Source: Adineta vaga (taxonomy: Eukaryota > Rotifera). Taken from it: a DNA stretch of 64,000 nt. Positions 58,197 through 64,000 of this stretch are shown here, in pieces; position 1 is the first letter of the stretch, and each line of letters begins with the position of its first letter. Below the pieces are notes generated by a model that did no database searches, was not told where the DNA came from, and worked only from the letters and a program-made list of their open reading frames with translations. The stretch spans positions 13,206,001-13,270,000 of the forward strand of contig CP075493.1 in NCBI GenBank assembly GCA_021613535.1, written 5' to 3'. Both the position numbers and the translations under genes were made by a program.

Positions 58197-58875
58197 TTAT
58201 TGTTTGGGTACGATACGTTGTCGACATCGATCCAACAGTTTTCTTTGAATCAGTTGTTTGAATTCTCGTCGAAACGTGTCGGAAGTCAGCATGAAGTTGA
58301 AAAAAGTTAAGGCAAAATCAAGATAAATCAGATCAAATGTCAAATTATTGATAAATGTATCCATTAAAGCACGGGATCCTGATAGTGAACTAATGCCGAG
58401 ATATGTTCGATACATAGTATACACTGAAAATGGTATATTTAAAATCAGATACAGAATAACTTGATTTACTAACATCTTATGAAACTGTGTCTCTTTTCTT
58501 GATAGTCTATTGTTTTGAACAGCTACATTTATATTGATTTCTGGATTTCCGTTAGCGCGTCGCTTACTGTTATGAACATTGTTAATAATGAGTAATCCGA
58601 AGAACATCATGGAAAAGATTGGAATCAATCCATTTTCCATCGTGATGTAAAAGCTAAAAATCATCATAATAGTTACATTATGAAACCTACATTTGTCATT
58701 TTTTACGTCAAAGAACACAAGAACTTGAACGTAGATGAGTAGCCAAACAATAGCATTGATGACAATAGGACGAAATGCAATTTTTGATGAACTCCACTGG
58801 CGACGAAGAGCATTGCGAGAACTGATAAAAAAACGATCCATCGAAGCAAATATGACCCATGTGAAATTTTTTTGG
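58197..58875 (-). pseudogene. 7TM receptor lacking TM1-TM3, joined to a repeat
   Basis: The frame reads from about 58875 (NFTWVIFASMDRFFISSRNA) to a TAA at 58197, giving TM3-end through TM7 and a short basic tail (FKQLIQRKLLDRC). ASMDRFF is the bdelloid DRY-region equivalent. TM5 (MENGLIPIFSMMFFGLLII), TM6 and TM7 are well preserved. Everything before TM3 is absent, and coding sequence passes directly into the ACGCGT-rich repeat at 58878. I see no acceptor at the junction, so insertion or deletion truncated the gene. An internal Met could start a shorter protein, but it would not be a working 7TM receptor. Confidence 0.65.
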
Positions 58876-58877
58876 TT

Positions 58878-59165
58878 ATAAACGCGTTTGAGAACGCATC
58901 CGAAACGCGTCTCATAAACGCATCTGGACGCATCCTACATGAAACATCTGACGCGTCTAGATGCGTTTCGAGGATGCGTTTAGACGCGTTTTCCGGATGC
59001 GTCCAGACGCGTTAGGAAAGTAAACGCGTTGAAACGCATCTGTTGATCCGATGAAACATCTGACGATATAAACGCGTCTAATAATCTGAACCGCGTTTAG
59101 ACGCAAGTCATAGTTCAAACGCAGTGAAACGCGATTCCCAAAGTAAACGCGTCTAAACGCGTTTG
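58878..59165. repeat. ACGCGT-rich repetitive segment
   Basis: About 290 bp with nine ACGCGT hexamers plus many ACGCATC/GATGCGT variants, and a repeated GAAACATCTGACG block. Far richer in CpG than its AT-rich surroundings. The units are palindromic at the core and irregularly spaced. Confidence 0.75.
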
Positions 59166-59189
59166 ACAATTGTCCTAAAAAATTATTTT

Positions 59190-59262
59190 TGTACTCGTAG
59201 ATTTGAACTACGTCACCATCAGAACCTTGTGATGGTCATCTCTATCCTAGAGGCATAGTACA
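59190..59262 (-). other. tRNA-like sequence (probably a pseudo-tRNA)
   Basis: On the minus strand 73 bases can form a six-pair acceptor stem (TGTACT with AGTACA), a D-arm (CTCT with AGAG) and a good T-arm (CGTAG-TTCAAAT-CTACG) matching a Pol III B box. The anticodon arm has an eight-base loop and the spacing is irregular, so it does not fit a normal tRNA. Confidence 0.3.
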
Positions 59263-60728
59263 GAACATATATTGTGACTTACATAATTAATTTTGATATG
59301 TGCGATGAACGAGACTAGAACAGAAGAACATGTGAATAGAAAACAAGTGACTTACGATTGAGCCATATATGCTCGATAAACTATCGTTCATACATAGACG
59401 TCTTTTCGAAATTCGTTTTTATTCAATAATAAGTATTAATTATTATAAAATACAATTTTTGATTAAAAATAATTAATTTAAATTCATATAAATTGATTGT
59501 ATTTTGTTGAAATTCATTTTTATTTTTATACATAAACGATATCGTTATCAAACAGGTTTAAATCGACAAACTAAGTGTATTTATCATACTTATCATGGAT
59601 ATTACTTTATCCTTGGTTTTTATTACTATTAGAAGTATATGAAGATTTTAGATTGCAACGACCTTTAGTAAATAAAAAGAAAAGATATATATTTTTAAAA
59701 CAAATCAAACGTTTCTTTTTTTTATCGTATATGGATTTAGCTTTATTAAAACGAATAATTTAGCGTATTCTATAATTTATTATTTGAAAAATTGGAAAAA
59801 AAAACTTTTATTGAAATTCAAAGATAAACGTTCATAATTGCAATAGAAGTCTTTTTTAATATTTTTCATTTCTGAGAATAAATACTGGTATAAATATCTC
59901 ATTTTAACGACATAAAAAAGCAAAAACTCAATGTTCCAGAATAATTGATTTAAATTATAAATATATTTAGACAGTTATTCATTCTATATATAGAACAATT
60001 CATAAATAATTTTGTTTTAAGATAATCAATCAAATACGTATAGATTAGGAAATGCTTGATCTCTAATTGAATATGTGTTATTCTTAATAATATACTTTAT
60101 TTGATATTACAAAAGGATATTGATGTTGTTATTGAAAAAATATTTGTATTTTTAATTATTAGATTATTTTCCATTGTATCAATTTAAAGATAAAATCAGA
60201 TTTTTAGAAATAAAAAACGCCTTTTTTTATTCGTCGAATATGATCATATAAAAACAAACAAATCAATTATTTTGTCGTTGATCGATAAAGACAAATCAAA
60301 GAAAATTGGTCTACGAATTGTTTTATAAAAAATCTAAACAAATTTATTTTATAATAAAAAAAGATTCTGTTCATTTTATTCTCAAATTAAATAAGTAAAT
60401 GAACAGAAGATCAATCTTTGTTAACATACGAATAACTAATGGAATAAGTCCAAAAACGTTTAATACGATCCAAACATATATTAGTTCAGAATTTTCCTTA
60501 AAAAATATAATTTTATTCATTATCTTTTTAATAAATTTGTCACATATTTTTATCTTAAAAAAGATTGCATATATGATACAACCAATCACGTATTTAAGAG
60601 ACAATGGTTAATGAAGAAGAATGGACAAGCAATAGATAATTGTTTTTACATGGTCAGATAATTGATATTTTTAATTAAATTGAATGCATAATTGAATACT
60701 TTTATTTTTATTTGATTAATTTTAGATA
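59263..60728. other. Very AT-rich intergenic stretch
   Basis: Strongly AT-rich, with long A and T runs. Open stretches at 59575-59763 (+) and 60371-60604 (-) have hydrophobic but low-complexity translations. I do not call either a gene. Confidence 0.45.
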
Positions 60729-63017
60729 ATGCAACGACACAATTCTAAGAACAGTATTTCATCGATTGGATCATCATCTCGTGTGGGTGAAAAGAATAAA
60801 CCATCACCAACCCATATGATTATTCAACGTGAAAATGATAAACAAATGATTTTATTACCAACAACTCATCTCGTTAATAGTTCAGTTACACGGATCAAAC
60901 TGAATGATACAGCTACATTTAAATTGGATCTTAATAATCGAAAACAAGAACGAGGACGTATTCTGCAATTAGGTAAGGATAAATCATACGTGTATTAATA
61001 TCTAAAGGTTCTTTTTTTGTAGGAAACAAAGAAGAATGTGTTGAACAACTTCAAGTCTTTGAAATGACAGCTGATATTGATGGACACGAGAAATCAAATG
61101 TTGCTGATGGTTCTGATGATGAGAATAATGACAGTAATGAAGAAGAATGTGAAAAAGACAAACGGATTGAAGTTCAAGAACCTTCAAGTAAGTATTAAAG
61201 CTATTAAAATCTCAGAATTTAAGAGAAATCAGAAATCTGTCCTAGTATATTAATATAATCTGTCAGAACTAGAATCGATTAAATATCTTCACGTACGTAA
61301 CATATTCTGATCTCTATTGAATGTATATTAATTAAAATAAATGTTGATTGAGTTCTATATGAATGTTGAAATACATCTGAACATTTACTTTTCAAAACTT
61401 TATGTATTTTTATTCATTCTAAAAACTTCTCTGGTTATTGTCCGTTTAAAATCATCTTATCAACATATAAAAGAGAATATTTATTTTTATTTTTTAGAAA
61501 AAACATCAACAACATCGGTTCATGGTCGTATTGGTGTAAATAGTGGTTCAAATCGAAATATGTCTTCTTCTTCAACCAACAAACAAGCAAATGATCGTAA
61601 TAAACAAAAGGAAAATTCAAAAGCAAAGTATTCACAAATTGACGAAGAACGTAAAGAGAATATTGTTTCTGTGTTTTGCAACGAATCAAATGTGTTTTAT
61701 CTTCATTTTAGCAGAAGAACAGGAAGATGATGATAGTGAAAAAGATCTCGATCATATGACAGCAAAAGAGCTCTTTGATCAGAATGTACTATCAAATGAA
61801 AATGCTGGTCGATATACAGCAAGTTCCATACAAAAACAACAAATACGTTCATCTTCGAAAAGTAAATACATCTTTTGAAACGATTATAACTAAAAATTGC
61901 TTTTGTATCATAGAATCACCAAATAAAGATAAGGATAATAATAAATTTGTTTCTCAAAGTCACATTACTATTGGCACTAAATCTAAACGTATGGATAAAT
62001 ATAGTAACAGTGATGCAACATCGTGTCGAACAGTTCATTTTGGTGAGTACTGTTATTTAGAAAATTATTAATATTGTCTAAATAAATAATCTAAATAATA
62101 GATGAAACAGAATTGCCACAAATAGATTTCAACTATTCTGAACTTATGCGTCGTCTTGAAGAGACGAACAAAAAATATGATGAAGTTCGAGAAAAAAATA
62201 GAATATTGGAAAAAGAAAATGAAAGATTATTTAAAGATAACCAAATGTTAAAAAGAAATACAATTCGTAAGTGAATTGAATTTATTTTTCTATAAAACAT
62301 GTAGATAATGTAATAAAAAAGAAATACGGAAAACTTTCCATTCAATTGATAATTCTATCTTTAAAATCAATCCACTATTGTCTTCTCTCATAAACGTAAT
62401 ATAAATAAGAATTTTAATTTATATTTTAGCAATACCTGATTCAGCAGCTCGACAATGGTTAATCGATACTGGAAAGAGTCTTGATGTCAAGTATTCTACG
62501 AATATACACACACATGCCAAAGCCTTGAATGTTGATGTTCAAGAACTTATTAGATGCCTCGATAATACAACAACAAGTACAGCTCGTCAAGTAGTCAAAT
62601 TATTATATCCATTACCTGAGCGACTCAGTCAATCAAAAGAAATTGTTCCAGAAGATCAACGAAAAGCGATTCGAGGTAGTTCATTTTTCTTTTTGAATGA
62701 AAAAATAATCCTGACTTTAATTTTAAATAGCTTTTGCCGAATCCCATCGAGGTCCAGTTATTGATCGTGCAATGAATGAAGCTATCAATGGTGTATTTCG
62801 ATCAACAAAATCAACCGATAAAAAGGTTCAAGAGAATGAAAATACGTCAGTCTTGAACAAAAATCCAAATGGTTCAAATCAAAACATGAATAAAGGACAA
62901 AAAACCTTGACACAAATGATGAAAACAAAAAAACAATTACATTTGAATTCAAGTGGTACCATTCTTGACAAAGAAAATAAGCTTGATAAAACAGTTGATG
63001 AAGAAAATGATGAATAG
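60729..63017 (+). CDS. BEN-domain-like nuclear protein, eight exons
   Basis: Eight exons, with all seven introns GT-AG and phase 1 and no frame break: 60729-60972, 61023-61187, 61498-61650, 61712-61861, 61914-62042, 62102-62266, 62430-62675 and 62731-63017. The product is about 512 residues. The start follows an acceptor-like TTTTAG by three bases. The N-terminus has a conserved block (PTTHLVNSSVTRIKLNDTA, then KQERGRILQLG). Acidic and Ser-rich segments and a coiled coil (KNRILEKENERLFKDNQML) follow. The BEN-like domain (about residues 340-440) contains TSTARQVVKLLYPLPERL and EDQRKAIRAFAESHRG. BEN domains bind DNA or chromatin partners and repress transcription. The tail is Asn/Lys-rich. It is intact and lies just upstream of a transposase-like gene. 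Confidence 0.75.
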
Positions 63018-63135
63018 TTTTATGTAATAATGATTATTTTTACTTGATTTTCTACTTATATAGATGATTAATAGAATAGATTATATGTTAATTAGTTATA
63101 GAAATAACTCTAATTAAAAACATATCTTCTTGTAG

Positions 63136-64000
63136 ATGGCTTCTAGAGCTACTCTATGGCGTCATCATAAGCAGTACAAAGAATATCTATCGAAATCTCT
63201 GATTACTACTACTTCATTGTCTAATGAAAAGTAAAATTTGACAACTGTTATGTATTTGTATAGGTTTGTTTGTATGATTTAGTTGGATTGATTCAGCATC
63301 AACATCAGCATCGTTACATATATCAAACGACAAAGCTGGTGTTGAATTATTGACTGAAGCACCAATGATCGATGATGCTGAAATCGAGTCCAATGTATTT
63401 GCATCTATTATCGATGATGATGGAGAATTTGAAGATGAACCACTAACAACTACAGATACAACATGGTTTGAAGAAGATGTAGGTGACGTGGATCCATGGA
63501 AAAATGTCGAACTGGAATCTACATTTCAATATCGAACAGAAGATGATGAATCTTTATTTGATCAACTTGATGCGTAAGTATTATCTAAATATTGTCTATT
63601 CGTTTAAAATAAGTTTCAATGGTAAATTAGGAACCCAACGGAGAAAGAAATTGGTGCAGCACTTGTCTTGTTAAAGGTATGGTTTTATTTGTTCAGGAGT
63701 TTTATTAATTTCCATACATCTTTGTGAATAATGTAACTCATTTTTAAAGAAAAGAAATAATTTCTATTTCTATTATAGAATCGTCACGGAATGTCAAACA
63801 AATGTATGGACGATATTTGCAAATTTATAAAACATTTAAAAACTCCAAATTGTCCTATCAATTTTTCAAGAGTTAAAGATCTTATTTTACCTGAAGATTC
63901 TGAATTACCATCGTCAATGATTACTTATCTTTGTCCAGTTTGTTGTGAAGTATGTTTATCATCGAATAATTGCAATAATACTCTTTGTACACAGAACTCA
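63136..64000 (+). CDS. CACTA/TNP2-like transposase or derived protein, N-terminal part
   Basis: Partial at the window end. Exons 63136-63230, 63283-63573, 63631-63676 and 63779 onward are joined in phase by GT-AG introns. The ATG directly follows TTCTTGTAG, an acceptor-like site. The N-terminus is basic (MASRATLWRHHKQYKEYLSK), then strongly acidic (DDAEIESNVFASIIDDDGEF). Next comes a segment with the layout of TNP2-type CACTA transposases: a LLKNRHGMSNKCMDDI helix, a P-x-NFSRVKDLIL stretch and a Cys-rich knuckle (LCPVCCEVCLSSNNC). Presence of introns and an intact frame fit a domesticated gene or a young element. Deciding needs sequence past 64000, where the catalytic domain would lie. Confidence 0.6.

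Noticed and set aside
59575-59763. Hydrophobic plus-strand frame
   Set aside because: No ATG at the start, composition bias only, no recognised family.
60371-60604. Hydrophobic minus-strand frame in the AT-rich stretch
   Set aside because: No ATG start, low complexity and no splice partners. AT-rich DNA readily gives Ile/Phe/Lys-rich frames.

Overview
The window looks like nuclear DNA of a bdelloid rotifer (an Adineta- or Rotaria-like animal). Four things point this way. Introns are short (about 46-65 bp), GT-AG and phase-consistent. The sequence is AT-rich and compact, with genes on both strands. NHL-repeat surface proteins, orphan 7TM receptors and Thr-rich mosaic proteins are abundant. 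CCCACA/TGTGGG hexamers occur at interstitial sites, and TGTGGG is the known bdelloid telomere repeat. Species and chromosome position are inferences.

Layout. 1-5 kb: the end of an NHL gene, a broken 7TM receptor, and an intronless coiled-coil/HipA-like kinase. 5.7-10.8 kb: a B-box protein with a C-terminal UBZ-like finger, a 7TM receptor, and a perforin-2/MPEG1-like gene with an internal stop. 11-19 kb: two secreted proteins sharing a Cys module, an NHL relic, a theta GST, and a membrane-anchored NHL protein. 19.5-24 kb: dioxygenase and receptor relics, an intact two-exon 7TM receptor, and a secreted NHL protein. 24-33 kb: an ARM-TIR-SAM-CaaX protein, an NHL-EGF membrane protein, and an ABCG half-transporter. 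34-45.6 kb: an ADP-ribosyltransferase-TPR locus split by a frameshift, a MULE relic, a 3.7-kb frame with five stops, and an unrecognised four-exon gene. 46-53 kb: a frameshifted RING-vWA gene, two related Cys-rich genes, and a ten-exon adhesion-like protein. 53-58 kb: interstitial telomere-like repeats and an ABCB half-transporter with an element-like insert in its last intron. 58-64 kb: a receptor cut by an ACGCGT-rich repeat, an AT-rich stretch, a BEN-domain gene, and the start of a CACTA-like transposase.

Two themes stand out. First, roughly a dozen loci carry one or a few stops, frameshifts or truncations inside otherwise well-preserved coding sequence, beside telomere-like repeats and transposon pieces; a subtelomeric or homeolog-redundant region would fit. 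Second, many products belong to families used in innate defence or NAD signalling (TIR, ADP-ribosyltransferase, MPEG1, B-box/UBZ, RING-vWA, ABCB). A shared pathway is an inference only. No CRISPR array, rRNA gene or convincing intact tRNA was seen.
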